Below, piece after piece: positions 46,309 to 56,382 of a DNA stretch of 64,000 nt. This DNA comes from Trichodesmium erythraeum GBRTRLIN201 (GTDB taxonomy: Bacteria > Cyanobacteriota > Cyanobacteriia > Cyanobacteriales > Microcoleaceae). The stretch's first letter is position 1. Each line of letters begins with the position of its first letter. Both the position numbers and the translations under genes were made by a program. Under the pieces are notes generated by a model that ran no database searches, was not told the DNA's origin, and saw only the letters and a program-made list of their open reading frames with translations. Location: the NCBI GenBank assembly GCA_018457135.1, contig JAGGDU010000178.1:1-64000 (forward strand). The letters are read 5' to 3'.

Positions 46309-48072
46309 ATGCAATCTCAAATTCAAACCTTACCTAAAGAAGTTGTCAGCTTAATTGCTGCTGGAGAAGTTATTGATTCTTTAGCAGCAGTTGTGCGGGA
46401 ATTAGTAGAAAACTCTCTTGATGCTGGAGCCACTCGCATCATAGTTTCTATCATTTCTGAACAGTGGCGAGTACAAATTTCTGACAATGGAATGGGTATG
46501 AATTTAGCCAATTTAAAACGAGCAGCAAATCCTCATAGCACCAGTAAGATTACTAATCTTCAAGACCTCACAAAAATTAGTAGTTTAGGATTTCGTGGAG
46601 AAGCACTTCATAGTTTAGCTAATCTCTCAAATTTAGAAATATTAAGTCGTCCTAAGTCACCCCTTTCAGAAAATGAAAATGAAGGTTGGCGAGTTGTTTA
46701 TGATCAGCAAGGAAAATCTGTTAAAGCTGAAAGAGTTGCCATTGCTCCTGGTACTATTGTTAAGGTTTCTCATATTTTTGGTAAATGGCCTGTACGTCGA
46801 AAAGGAATGCCTTCTCCCCCACAACAAATGCGAGGTATACAATTAATTATTCAGCAAATAGCCCTTTGCTATCCTGATGTTACTTGGCAAATTTGGCAGG
46901 GTAGTAAATTATGGATACAAATTAGTCCTGGGGCTACGGCAAAACAAATTTTACCTCAAATTTTATCTACAGTAAGATTGAATGATTTACAGTATATTCA
47001 ACAAGAAATTGATGAGCAAGAAGCAGAAGAATTAAATATTCAAACATCGAGTTTTTCCCAATCTCAAGATTCTCAACTTTTGGATAGACAATCATTAGAA
47101 TTAGTGTTAGGTTTGCCAGATAGATGTCATCGTAGACGACCTGATTGGGTAAAAGTTGGTATTAATGGTAGGGTAGTAAAAGTGCCAGAATTAGAACAAA
47201 CAATTATTCGTTCTTTAGCGCGGACTTGTCCTGGCGATCGCTATCCTCTATGTTTCATTCATTTACAAATTTTTCCCTATCAAATTAACTGGAACCGTCA
47301 TCCGGCAAAAACAGAAATTTATCTAGATAATTTGAAATTTTGGCAACAACAAATCAATTTAGTAATTGGTAAAGCATTACAATTTAGTTCGGATATTATG
47401 CCAGAATTTCCTTTGTCAGAAAGAGTGGAAAAACTCTTAAAAGTCTCAGAAAATACTGGGAATTATCAAGTTAGTCGAGCTATAGAAGTTTCTCCAGATA
47501 ATACAGAACAAAAAAAATCAAAATTAGGACTAATAGAATTAAAAGCGATCGCTCAATTACACAATACTTATATAGTAGCAGAACATCCAAGTGGCATTTG
47601 GTTGATTGAACAACATATTGCCCACGAAAGAATTTTATATGAAGAATTATGTGATGCTTGGGAAATAATTTTTTTAGAAACTCCGATTATTTTACATCAT
47701 TTATCCCCAGCTCAAATAGAACAACTTCAACGCTTAAATATAGACATAGAAACCTTCGGAGATTTACTTTGGGCTGCTCGTAGTGCTCCCAAAATGTTAG
47801 CAAAAAGAAATGACTGTGCTGATGCTTTAATTGAACTTAGTAAAGGTGGCGATCTAGAATCTGCTAAAGTAGCCACTGCTTGTCGTAGTGCTATTAGAAA
47901 TGGAACTCCTTTAAGCCTACCGGAAATGCAAAGTTTATTAAATAAATGGCAACTTACCCATAACCCTCGTACTTGTCCCCACGGTAGACCAATTTATTTA
48001 CCTTTAGAAGAATCAGCTTTATCTCGTTTCTTTCGTCGAAATTGGGTGATTGGAAAAAGTCATGGTATTTAA
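46309..48072 (+). CDS. mutL: DNA mismatch repair protein MutL
   Basis: GHKL ATPase that couples MutS mismatch recognition to strand incision. The N-terminal ATPase motifs are ELVENSLDAGATRI, DNGMGM and STSKI...GFRGEALHSLANL. The C-terminal dimerisation domain carries EQHIAHERILYEE, ACRSAIRNG and TCPHGRPI, which correspond to the metal-binding motifs of endonuclease-type MutL proteins (DQHAxxExxxxE, ACR, CPHGRP), with Asp replaced by Glu at the first position. This suits a lineage without MutH. Length is 587 aa, complete. No mutS is adjacent. An upstream purine-rich leader without a strong ribosome binding site precedes the ATG. Confidence 0.96.
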   Translation: MQSQIQTLPKEVVSLIAAGEVIDSLAAVVRELVENSLDAGATRIIVSIISEQWRVQISDNGMGMNLANLKRAANPHSTSKITNLQDLTKISSLGFRGEALHSLANLSNLEILSRPKSPLSENENEGWRVVYDQQGKSVKAERVAIAPGTIVKVSHIFGKWPVRRKGMPSPPQQMRGIQLIIQQIALCYPDVTWQIWQGSKLWIQISPGATAKQILPQILSTVRLNDLQYIQQEIDEQEAEELNIQTSSFSQSQDSQLLDRQSLELVLGLPDRCHRRRPDWVKVGINGRVVKVPELEQTIIRSLARTCPGDRYPLCFIHLQIFPYQINWNRHPAKTEIYLDNLKFWQQQINLVIGKALQFSSDIMPEFPLSERVEKLLKVSENTGNYQVSRAIEVSPDNTEQKKSKLGLIELKAIAQLHNTYIVAEHPSGIWLIEQHIAHERILYEELCDAWEIIFLETPIILHHLSPAQIEQLQRLNIDIETFGDLLWAARSAPKMLAKRNDCADALIELSKGGDLESAKVATACRSAIRNGTPLSLPEMQSLLNKWQLTHNPRTCPHGRPIYLPLEESALSRFFRRNWVIGKSHGI

Positions 48073-48830
48073 AATAAAAGACAAAAAGCAAAAATAAATA
48101 AATTTAAGATTTTGCACCAATTATCAAAATGAAAAAACCTTAACTATTGACTGATTACCTGATACGAAAATATTTGATAAATAATGATAAATCAAGTTAT
48201 AATAAAACTAATAGATAACTCTATTTCATAACTCTGAAAAACTAGCAGATAGCAAGGATAAAAAAATATATTTTTCTTAATTACTAGATGATCAATTTAA
48301 GGAAGTATCTAGGCAAAATTTAACTGAAAATAATTCAAGAATTCACATCCTTCTAGGCAAAAATATTTACATACTCTTATCCCCCAGGGAAACTTGACCC
48401 TTATATTGCCCCTGTCTTGTCCTCAGTTTTTCGTCTCGGAATCCCTTCCTGCGACTAATTAATTAACACTTATAATATGTATTTAATAAATATATTTAAA
48501 AAGAAATAACAAAAACAACTAAAAAGTAACTCCATGAGTGGGGAAGGCAATAGAGAACCAATTTTTCGGATTTATTATCCATAATACCCTAATTTTTAAC
48601 TATAGTTTCACCAATCTAGTAGTTACTCTATTAGTAATTAATTTGGTGAAATTGGAACAGTAAATATTTTTTACTTCTTACCTATCCTCTGATTCATTTT
48701 TTCTAGAGATACTTACTTATTTCCTTATTCCTAAAAATATCAATATACCTACTTTATCAAATAGGTGATTTCTGTCATTTTAATGACCACTAAAAAAAAT
48801 CTGTTTCAGGTATCCTCCTTGATAAGAGAT
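48073..48830. other. Repeat-bearing spacer
   Basis: About 760 bp without a gene. 48445-48580 is the partner of the dispersed repeat at 7514-7625. The stretch ends at the heptamer tandem that runs into the SirB1 start codon. Confidence 0.45.
48445..48580 (+). repeat. Dispersed repeat, second copy of 7514-7625
   Basis: Shares ATTAATTAACACTTATAATA, ACAACTAAAAAGTAAC and CCAATTTTTCGG with the copy behind pgl, at roughly two thirds identity by eye. Possibly a relic of an IS200/IS605-type element. Confidence 0.45.
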
Positions 48831-48865
48831 ACTAATAACTAATAACTAATAACTAATAACTAATA
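48831..48865 (+). repeat. Heptanucleotide tandem repeat (ACTAATA)5 abutting a start codon
   Basis: Five perfect ACTAATA units. The last A is the first base of the ATG of the SirB1 gene. The array occupies the position where a ribosome binding site would be, and none is otherwise visible. Confidence 0.9.
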
Positions 48866-49689
48866 TGAATCTTTCCCCATATCGACAATTATTTTATTCA
48901 GAAGTTAATAAATCTGATGAAAAAATAGATTTAGCTAAAGCTGCTCTTTATTTAGCTTTGGAAGATGATAAGGAATTTGAACCCAATAAGTATTTAGATG
49001 CTCTTAATACAATGGCAAATGAAGTACAAGAAACATTACCAGCAACTTTATATCCTTTACAAATTATTAAGAGTATTAATAACTATCTTTATAATGATTT
49101 AGGTTTTTCTGGAAACACAATTGATTATTATGATCTAAGGAATAGTTGTCTGAATCAAGTAATTGAAAGACGCACTGGAATTCCAATTACTTTATCCCTA
49201 GTTTATCTAGAAATTGCTAAAAGAATTAATTTTCCAATGGTAGGTATTGGAATGCCAGGACATTTTTTAATTAGACCTAATTTTGAAGAAGCTGGTATAT
49301 ATGTAGATGCTTTTAATAAAGGTGAAATTCTTTTTCCTCAAGACTGTCAAGAAAAGTTAGCCAAAATTTATGGTCAACCACTAAAACTACAACCTCAGTT
49401 TTTGGCAACTGTAAGTAATAAGCAATTTTTAGCACGAATGTTAACAAATATTAAAGGAATTTACTGGAGTCAAAATGAGAGGTTAAAAGCTATTGCAGCT
49501 ATTGATAGGATTTTACTATTATTTCCAAATGCAGTTATGGAAAAGCGAGACCGAGGTGTATTATATTATCAACTAGATATTTGGGCAAAAGCTCGTGAAG
49601 ATCTAGAAAGTTATATAGTTAATCTTCCTCAAGCTGATGATGCAGAGATAATTAGAAAATTACTGGCTAAAATTAGTCAATATCAATAA
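48865..49689 (+). CDS. SirB1 family transglutaminase-like protein with TPR tail
   Basis: 274 residues. The transglutaminase-like domain (about 55-190) shows YDLRNSCLNQVIERRTGIPITLSLVYLEIAKR and GMPGHFLIR, the SirB1 hallmark; His in PGHFL and Asp in YVDAFNKG are in catalytic-like positions. A C-terminal TPR-like pair (about 195-265) follows. The biochemical role is unknown. The translation start is remarkable because a heptamer tandem repeat runs directly into the ATG, so initiation lacks a Shine-Dalgarno sequence. Confidence 0.9.
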   Translation: MNLSPYRQLFYSEVNKSDEKIDLAKAALYLALEDDKEFEPNKYLDALNTMANEVQETLPATLYPLQIIKSINNYLYNDLGFSGNTIDYYDLRNSCLNQVIERRTGIPITLSLVYLEIAKRINFPMVGIGMPGHFLIRPNFEEAGIYVDAFNKGEILFPQDCQEKLAKIYGQPLKLQPQFLATVSNKQFLARMLTNIKGIYWSQNERLKAIAAIDRILLLFPNAVMEKRDRGVLYYQLDIWAKAREDLESYIVNLPQADDAEIIRKLLAKISQYQ

Positions 49690-50110
49690 TAACAAATATC
49701 AAAAGTATTGCTATATTTTATTGAGAGTAAGGAGTCATGAATAGGGAGTAAAGAGCAGGGGTATTAGAAATAAGTACTCTTAAATTTAATATAGAGTTAT
49801 TAAAAAATTGATATTTTTAATCTATTTTAATGAAATACGCCCTTAAGAGCTGGCTCATAAAGGTTCCTATAAGTCTTATATTATCTAGTTTTTAGCAATT
49901 AGCACTTTAATCAACAAAATGTTCAACAGCTAAGTATAGCAATTAATTTAGCACGTTAATATTGACCTTATAAATTAGCTATAAGTGAATTAGTATAAAT
50001 ATTACCAATATGGGTAACCTAAAATCAGATATTTCAGACTTTAGGCATAAGAGCAAAAAGCTATTAAACATATAAATATATATGTTCATCTATTTGTGAT
50101 AAATACCAAA
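49690..50110. other. Intergenic, nothing recognised
   Basis: About 400 bp of AT-rich sequence between the SirB1 gene and the DUF1400 gene. Confidence 0.35.
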
Positions 50111-50758
50111 ATGAAAAGTATTTTAAGTTTACGGAAATTGCTCAAAAATTTCTTCAAATTTGCAGATTTTAGAAAAAAATTATCAAAGTTTTTCTATGTT
50201 TCTTTGGTAGGAATTTTGATAATTATTCCTAGTGTTTTAATATTTACTGCTCAACCAGCAGATGGGATAGATGAAATTCAAATTATTTATGAATCAATTA
50301 ATATAACAATAACTATTTCTGATTTAGAGAAATTTGCAGATACAGGAGAACAGTCTGAGCAATTAAAGTCACTATTTTTAACAACGAATGCTAGTCAGAA
50401 AAATATTGATACAATTCAGGCAATTTTAATTTATAAGTTACAGGTAAAACCAGATTTGCTGAATAAATTATTAGAATCTCGTTATGGTCAACTTGCTATT
50501 GACGAATTTAGTCGCCATTTTTTCCCAGATAGTAATGTATCTAAAATAACTGATAATATTCTTGATACAATTAACAACATTATTGCTGATGGAGAAGTAT
50601 CATTTTTAGAGCTGATACAAAATTTTAAATGGACAGATAAAATTGTCGTTGATGCTAAAGGTATTGAAACATTTTTGGTAGAAACCATAGAATTTGCCAA
50701 AAGAGGAATAGATTTTGTGAGAGAACAACCCTCCCTGCAAAAAATATTTTGCGGATAA
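50111..50758 (+). CDS. DUF1400-type exported protein (alpha/beta hydrolase N-terminal domain only)
   Basis: About 215 residues. A basic N-terminus and a hydrophobic segment (SLVGILIIIPSVLIFTAQPADG) form a signal peptide or anchor. The rest matches DUF1400: EIQIIYESINITITISDLEKFADTGE, NIDTIQAILIYKLQVKPDLLNKLLESRYGQ and DGEVSFLELIQNF. In most cyanobacterial proteins DUF1400 precedes an alpha/beta hydrolase domain; here it is alone, so this is a stand-alone or truncated form. The frame opens at a GTG at 50096, but the ATG at 50111 is preferred. Confidence 0.78.
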   Translation: MKSILSLRKLLKNFFKFADFRKKLSKFFYVSLVGILIIIPSVLIFTAQPADGIDEIQIIYESINITITISDLEKFADTGEQSEQLKSLFLTTNASQKNIDTIQAILIYKLQVKPDLLNKLLESRYGQLAIDEFSRHFFPDSNVSKITDNILDTINNIIADGEVSFLELIQNFKWTDKIVVDAKGIETFLVETIEFAKRGIDFVREQPSLQKIFCG

Positions 50759-51694
50759 TACAAATCTGTTAATATTAGTATAATTTACATAGTTAATTAG
50801 GAGTTCAAACCAAGAACTCATTGGAACAAGAAATTATTCTTGGAGTAGATGGCTAAAAATGAAAATTTTTTTGATCCCAAATTAAGTATATTTGATATCA
50901 TTTTATCTTTTTTAGTAAGTAGGGGGTAGGGAGTAGGAGTTAATAATTATGATTCGCTTATTTTGCGCAAAAAATCATTTTTTTTACCCTTTAAGTACTT
51001 AAATACTAATTGGATGCTTATCCTAATTTTATATGAGACATAAAGTAATTGAGATTCAAGTTCACAAAATATGTAATTAATTTTGTGTACCGAATTTAAA
51101 TCTTACTAACTCCATTTCAGCATCAATTTTTACCCTAGTTATAGTTCAATAATTAACAATTGAAAACTTCCTCTTAAACCCTATCCTTATATAGAATCTG
51201 GTTAATATTGCTTAATATAGTATTGCTGGACTTACCTATAACCATCCTATTGATTAGGGTTTAACAGCCGTTAAAACCTATAGATATTTTATGATTTTAT
51301 ATGTGTGGCTAAAGTCTTGTTTTTATAATTCTATAATTACTTCAGTCTACCCTACTTCCCTCCCCCTCAACTATATAATAACTATTCAAGCTAATTTAAT
51401 ATTATAAGCAAGTTCTTAAAAAGAAAAGATTATTTAATTAGACTTATCCCACAATAAGCTTTATAATTATCTTTCACCTCCGAATATCTGGTATAATATT
51501 AATCTATAAAGTGTCTAGTATCATCTGTTAAATTAATATTTAAAGCTGACTATAGTAGAGAGAAAAAGAGACAATTAAGTAGTCATTGAGTTACATCCAA
51601 TAACTTACTCTATAATTCTCATCTATCCCTACTTGTACAGAAGTTGTATCCAATGTCCCTAAAAAGGTTGCCTACCTCCTAATTATGAATTAAT
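50759..51694. other. Long AT-rich spacer, nothing recognised
   Basis: About 0.9 kb between convergent genes. A small hairpin (GAGTTC...GAACTC, 50802-50820) follows the DUF1400 gene. I found no hydrolase-domain remnant here that would complete the DUF1400 protein. Confidence 0.4.
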
Positions 51695-52147
51695 TTACAA
51701 ATAGTATTGCTCCTCTGCTACCCTTTTCAAACGTCTTAGTTGAGCTTCCATATCTACTTTTGTCCACGAGGCAGCAAACTGGTTAAAACCAAATTTTACT
51801 ATAGGATTAGGTATCTCAAACTCAAAACGATTTAATAAACGAGTTCCTTCAGGCTCCGGTCGACATTCCCAGCGATCGCGGCCTCGGAAAAAACCTTGAA
51901 ATTCCCAAACAATTAAACCAGGTTCTCGTTCAGCTACAACACTATATAAAGAGGGTTGTAAAAAAGGAATATTTATGATAAATCTACTACGACTCCCCAC
52001 AAATGTATTCCAATTACCCACAGGTTCACAACGCAACATTGGATTTAACCACTTATGCATAAGAATTTGATCCGTAATACAACGTTCTACAGTAGTGGCA
52101 CTGGCATAAATTAAAATACATTGCTCGAAAACTTGACTAAATGGCAT
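51695..52147 (-). CDS. SRPBCC (START-like) family protein
   Basis: 150 residues of the polyketide cyclase/coenzyme Q-binding type helix-grip fold: FEQCILIYASATTVERCITD at the start, a central WNTFVGSRSRFIINIPFLQP and GLIVWEFQGFFRGRDRWECRP, and a C-terminal helix MEAQLRRLKRVAEEQ. It binds a hydrophobic ligand that cannot be predicted. I chose the ATG at 52147 (MPFSQVFEQ) because AAGG precedes it at proper spacing; the longer frame from 52204 lacks one. It is divergent from the mechanosensitive channel gene (79 bp between the chosen starts). Confidence 0.82.
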   Translation of the reverse strand: MPFSQVFEQCILIYASATTVERCITDQILMHKWLNPMLRCEPVGNWNTFVGSRSRFIINIPFLQPSLYSVVAEREPGLIVWEFQGFFRGRDRWECRPEPEGTRLLNRFEFEIPNPIVKFGFNQFAASWTKVDMEAQLRRLKRVAEEQYYL

Positions 52148-52225
52148 AGTTACCTTCAAGCTATTAGACATATACAAGCAATCTAAATGATTGCTAATTA
52201 ACACTCACATTAACCCAAGAAAACC

Positions 52226-53869
52226 ATGAATGGCACTTGGCAAAATATTACACAATTAATTCACCTCGACGAGCCAATTCAGGCTAATCTAATCTTAGCC
52301 TCACATATTTTGGCACAAGCTAATGGAAATCCTTTAAATCAATTGTCCCAAGCTCCAATCCTGAAAATAGCTATAGCTATTGGAACTTTATTCATAGGTT
52401 GGCTTGTGGCTTTGTTTATTTCTAATGTTATAGTTGGAGGACTCTTAAAAAAGACCAGTGTTGATAACAAAATTGCTGGTTGGGTGACAGGTAGTCAGGA
52501 AAACGGTCAGGATTTACCTGTGGAGAAATGGATATCCTCTGTGGTGTTCTGGATCATTATGATCTTTGTTTTGGTGGCCTTCTTTGAAGAGCTTAATCTC
52601 ACAACAGTTTCTCAACCTCTAAGTGTCTTCCTCACAGAAATAACTAGCTTCTTACCTAAGATAGCTGGTGCTTTCATTTGGCTGGGTATTGCCTGGTCAG
52701 TAGCAAGTATAGCTAAATTAGCAGCAAGCAGAGGACTGAAAACATTTGGTCTAAATGACCGTCTGAATGAGCAGATCAGTGATGGACAAGAAGAAAGTCA
52801 ATTAGATATTAGCGATACTATTGCTAATGCTATCTATTGGTTGATCTTCCTGCTATTCTTGCCATTAATCCTGGAAGCCTTGCAACTACAGATTGCTTTA
52901 CAACCTGTTCAAAGCATAGTAGATCAAATCTTACAAGCTTTGCCTAGAATTCTTAAGGCTGTTATTTTAGCTACAGTTGGTTGGTTAGTTGCTACTGTTG
53001 TTAAGAAAGTTGTTACTAATCTACTTGCTGCTACAGGTGTAGACCAAATGGGTAGCAAGTTGGGTATGAATAAAACCAGTAGCAGTCAAAATATTTCTGG
53101 GATTATTGGTACAATTGTTTATGTATTGATATTAATTCCTGTAGCGATCGCTGCTCTGAGTGCTCTAAATATTGAGGCAATTACCATTCCAGCAGTGGCA
53201 ATGCTTAACAATATTCTGACATTCCTCCCCAAAATCTTTGCGGCTCTTGTAGTACTTGTTATTGCTTACTTTGTTGGTCAATTTGTTAAAGATTTAATTA
53301 CTAATCTTCTTACCAGTATTGGGTTTGATGACTTTTTCAATTGGCTTGGTTTAACTTCGACTCCATCATCTTCCCCATCTAAAGACCCAAATACAACTGT
53401 AATTCAGGGTGAACCTGATATTACTCGGACTCCATCACAAATTGCTGGCTTTGTAGCTTTTGTGGGTATTATCCTTTTTGCTGCAGTTTCAGCTACTCAA
53501 ATTATGGAACTTCAGGCTCTGAGTTTAATTGTTAATCAGTTAATCTATATTGCTGGTCAAGTTCTTTACGGTTTAGTGGTATTGGCTATAGGTCTTTGTT
53601 TAGCTAGCTTTGCTTACAACTTAATTACTAGTTCTGGTAGTTCCCAAGCAAAACTTTTAGGGCAGCTTGCTCGAATTGGAATTATCGTATTAGTCTCAGC
53701 TATGGCTCTGCAACAAATGGGTATTGCTCCTAGTATTGTCAATCTAGCTTTTGGACTCTTCATGGGAGCAATGGCTGTAGCTATTGCTTTAGCTTTTGGT
53801 TTGGGAGGACGAGATATTGCTTCTTCTCAAATTCAAGAATGGTTAGAACAGTTTAATAAGAAAAAATAG
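52226..53869 (+). CDS. CmpX-like mechanosensitive channel with repeated TM_helix units
   Basis: 547 residues. About ten to twelve membrane helices are built as repeats of a conserved unit (helix with FLPKIxxAxxxLxIxW or ALPRILKAVILATVGWLVA, then a Gly-Phe/Leu soluble turn such as GLKTFGLNDRLN). This is the TM_helix (PF05552) repeat of cyanobacterial and pseudomonad CmpX proteins, related to small-conductance mechanosensitive channels and proposed to act in osmotic relief or c-di-GMP-linked envelope stress. The end LALAFGLGGRDIASSQIQEW is the MscS-like pore-end motif. A perfect terminator follows. Confidence 0.88.
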   Translation: MNGTWQNITQLIHLDEPIQANLILASHILAQANGNPLNQLSQAPILKIAIAIGTLFIGWLVALFISNVIVGGLLKKTSVDNKIAGWVTGSQENGQDLPVEKWISSVVFWIIMIFVLVAFFEELNLTTVSQPLSVFLTEITSFLPKIAGAFIWLGIAWSVASIAKLAASRGLKTFGLNDRLNEQISDGQEESQLDISDTIANAIYWLIFLLFLPLILEALQLQIALQPVQSIVDQILQALPRILKAVILATVGWLVATVVKKVVTNLLAATGVDQMGSKLGMNKTSSSQNISGIIGTIVYVLILIPVAIAALSALNIEAITIPAVAMLNNILTFLPKIFAALVVLVIAYFVGQFVKDLITNLLTSIGFDDFFNWLGLTSTPSSSPSKDPNTTVIQGEPDITRTPSQIAGFVAFVGIILFAAVSATQIMELQALSLIVNQLIYIAGQVLYGLVVLAIGLCLASFAYNLITSSGSSQAKLLGQLARIGIIVLVSAMALQQMGIAPSIVNLAFGLFMGAMAVAIALAFGLGGRDIASSQIQEWLEQFNKKK

Positions 53870-53900
53870 TCGTTAAAATTTCTGCCAGAGTTTTTGACCA

Positions 53901-53941
53901 GGGAGAATGGGAAATATCAAAGTTCCATAACCCATTCTCCC
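53901..53941 (+). terminator. Perfect 11-bp hairpin terminator after channel gene
   Basis: GGGAGAATGGG (53901-53911) pairs perfectly with CCCATTCTCCC (53931-53941), followed by TCTTT. The symmetrical stem could also serve the convergent GTPase gene. Confidence 0.8.
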
Positions 53942-54240
53942 TCTTTGACTATCAATTACCATCTCTTATAAGTCACGAAAATATTTAATAAATCACCCAT
54001 AATTTTACAGATAACTTATAAGCTATTGTAAGTTTTTCCACTTAAGCAATTTCCACCTCATCTTTTTTTCTACAGTATTGATGAAACAAGGCGGATCTTA
54101 CAACTAATATCATTATGATATAGAAAAGTACCCTACTTAATAGTAGAGATGATACTAGATACTTTTAATTAATTGGAGTTTTGAGCCTTATTGTTTGAAA
54201 GTTTTACTATAATTAGGATTTGCTGAAAAAGTCTCTATTC

Positions 54241-55668
54241 TTATTGATTACTAAAATTTTTGATATTTAATTTAGCTATTAATTCTTCCTTAATACGACC
54301 CATAATCGAATTTTCATCCAAAGATGCCAAAATATTATTAACTACTGTTTTCGGACTTTCCTCTCCCCAAGAAGCACCATTAGCAAGATATGTTTTAGTT
54401 ATTTGCCCAATTCCATAAGATGATACACCTCCTACTGCTGCTTGAGTCGCTGCTACAGACAAATAGGGCCCTAAAGATAACCCACTAGTAACAGGTGCAG
54501 CTAAACCCAATAATCCTTTCACAGAACTTAATCCTAGATTTGCCACTAATTCACTCGCAGTTATACCACCCATACTAATAGCTATCTTTTGTAATAAGTC
54601 TAATGCTCCTCTTTGATTCATTTTTATACCATATAACTTTGATAAAGTCAATATCATAGATACATCAATAATCGCCCCACTGAGAATATCTACCACAGTC
54701 ACAGGGTTGAGAGCGATCGCCATTGCTTTTGTCATCACCCCCTTCCATATAACCCCATCTGCACTTTGAGAGCGAATTTCCATTTTCCGGCGTACTAACT
54801 GTTCATTCACATCATCAGCATAGAGCATACTATTGAGGGCCACCAAAGACTTACCTTCTCCATCTAAAATTTCCAATATTTTCAGCTTTAAGTCTTCTAC
54901 TTGAGGTTCTCCTCGCACCATCTCTACTCTGAGACTACCATCAGAAGCTGGCACCGCTTTAGGAAGTAGTGGAGAAGCAGCAGCCATAACTATTTCATTT
55001 GGTGAGAGTAATTCACGAACTCGCTCATTGCGAATTTTATTATATATAGCTAACCTATCTGTTTCTGGATACTGGTCTATTTTGTTAAACACAAGTAAAA
55101 TTGGTTTACCAGCATCTCTTAAATAAGAAAGAGCTTCATACTCTACTTGGGTAATATCTCCCGCTACAGCAAATAAAAGTAAATCTGCCTGTTTTGCCAC
55201 CTGTCGGGCCATTAATTCCCTAGTTTCTCCGTCTACTTCATCTATACCAGGAGTATCAATTAATTCCACTTGAGATATTCTGTAGGAAGTTAAAGAATTT
55301 GTAGATGATGATTCTATTTCCGTTAAATTATCTCTTCCTAATTGCCATTGTCTAATTTTTGTCGTTTTAGTAACACCATGAATTGGACCAGTTTCAAATA
55401 CTTTTTCTCCTAATAAAGCATTAAGAAGTGAAGACTTACCTCGGCCTACCATGCCAAATACAGCAATATAAACAGAAGCTTTTTCTAACTTTTCTAACAT
55501 TGACTCTAACCCAGAAATTTCAGAGTCTAATCCTGCCCTTTCCTCCGGAGTTAAGTCTAAATTAATTACGATTTCTTTTAAGGCATCTTTCGCATTACAG
55601 ATATTAAGTTCTGCTTGAATATCTGCAAAGCTTGATATTGTTTCGTCTAGTTCTCGGTCGAGATTCAT
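54241..55668 (-). CDS. Dynamin/Era-like GTPase with C-terminal DUF697
   Basis: 475 residues. GTPase motifs are G1 GMVGRGKS (72-79), G3 DTPG (138-141) and G4 NKID (195-198). The C-terminal hydrophobic DUF697 region (about 310-440) has glycine/alanine-rich amphipathic helices (VDVSMILTLSKLYGI, then GITASELVANLGLSSVKG). Such proteins associate with the cytoplasmic membrane, and cyanobacterial and chloroplast homologues are thought to remodel membranes or aid biogenesis. It is complete, with no adjacent functional partner. Confidence 0.9.
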   Translation of the reverse strand: MNLDRELDETISSFADIQAELNICNAKDALKEIVINLDLTPEERAGLDSEISGLESMLEKLEKASVYIAVFGMVGRGKSSLLNALLGEKVFETGPIHGVTKTTKIRQWQLGRDNLTEIESSSTNSLTSYRISQVELIDTPGIDEVDGETRELMARQVAKQADLLLFAVAGDITQVEYEALSYLRDAGKPILLVFNKIDQYPETDRLAIYNKIRNERVRELLSPNEIVMAAASPLLPKAVPASDGSLRVEMVRGEPQVEDLKLKILEILDGEGKSLVALNSMLYADDVNEQLVRRKMEIRSQSADGVIWKGVMTKAMAIALNPVTVVDILSGAIIDVSMILTLSKLYGIKMNQRGALDLLQKIAISMGGITASELVANLGLSSVKGLLGLAAPVTSGLSLGPYLSVAATQAAVGGVSSYGIGQITKTYLANGASWGEESPKTVVNNILASLDENSIMGRIKEELIAKLNIKNFSNQ

Positions 55669-55754
55669 TTTCCGGTATTTCTTACTTATATTTTTAGCTT
55701 GAAAATAAATAACATTACTTTTACTGGAACACAGATCTAAACATGGAATTTTAA

Positions 55755-56185
55755 TTACTCTATCTACAGGAAGAAATCAAAGTAGTAACACAAGCTCATG
55801 CCTTAATACAAGAATGGTTAAGGTAAGTAAGATTAGAACTAAAACTGGAAAAAACCAAAGTTGCCCCGACAAAATAATATATAGGGAAGAAACCAGAATT
55901 TAAAACCTTAATTCAACCATTCTTCAGGATTATAAAAATTCCCGCGCGGAAACTGGCAAAAATATGTGACTTAAATAAATATATCCTTCTCAAGGCATTA
56001 ATCCCTTTAAATCCAGTAATTAAATTATTAGTCAAGTACTACTCAACTATGTTCAGTGATATTACTCGTAAGGGGACGATCGAGATATCAAAAAAGATAT
56101 GGATGTAAGTATAACCATCATTGTAGCTCTCCACCAACGCCTAAAGTGTTGGTTGGGTTGGCCTGAATGTAAGATTCTTTATTAG
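55755..56185 (+). pseudogene. Group II intron reverse transcriptase/maturase remnant
   Basis: A plus frame reads EEIKVVTQAHALIQEWLR, stop, VRLELKLEKTKVAPTK, stop, EFKTLIQPFFRIIK, then ALIPLNPVIKLLVKYYSTMF. After a frameshift, ALHQRLKCWLGWPE follows. The order (EWL..xLELKxxKTK, then thumb/X domain LNPxIKxxxxYYS, then LKxW) is the C-terminal half of a group II intron-encoded protein. The N-terminal RT domain, including YADD, is absent. I could not find an intron domain V hairpin downstream. Confidence 0.75.
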
Positions 56186-56382
56186 TAGAGCTAATGCAAA
56201 ATGTCAATCCTCCCTAAGGCCTGTTCAGTTATTCTGATTTAATTTGGGTAACTATTGATTAGATAGAAGATCCACACCTTTAAACTGGAGGTGAGCTCAA
56301 AAAAAAACTCTAGGCTAAAATTTTTCAAGCCTCATTAGCTTCTAGTCTAAATTTTCTGATTTTGTAGCCATAAATTAACACT

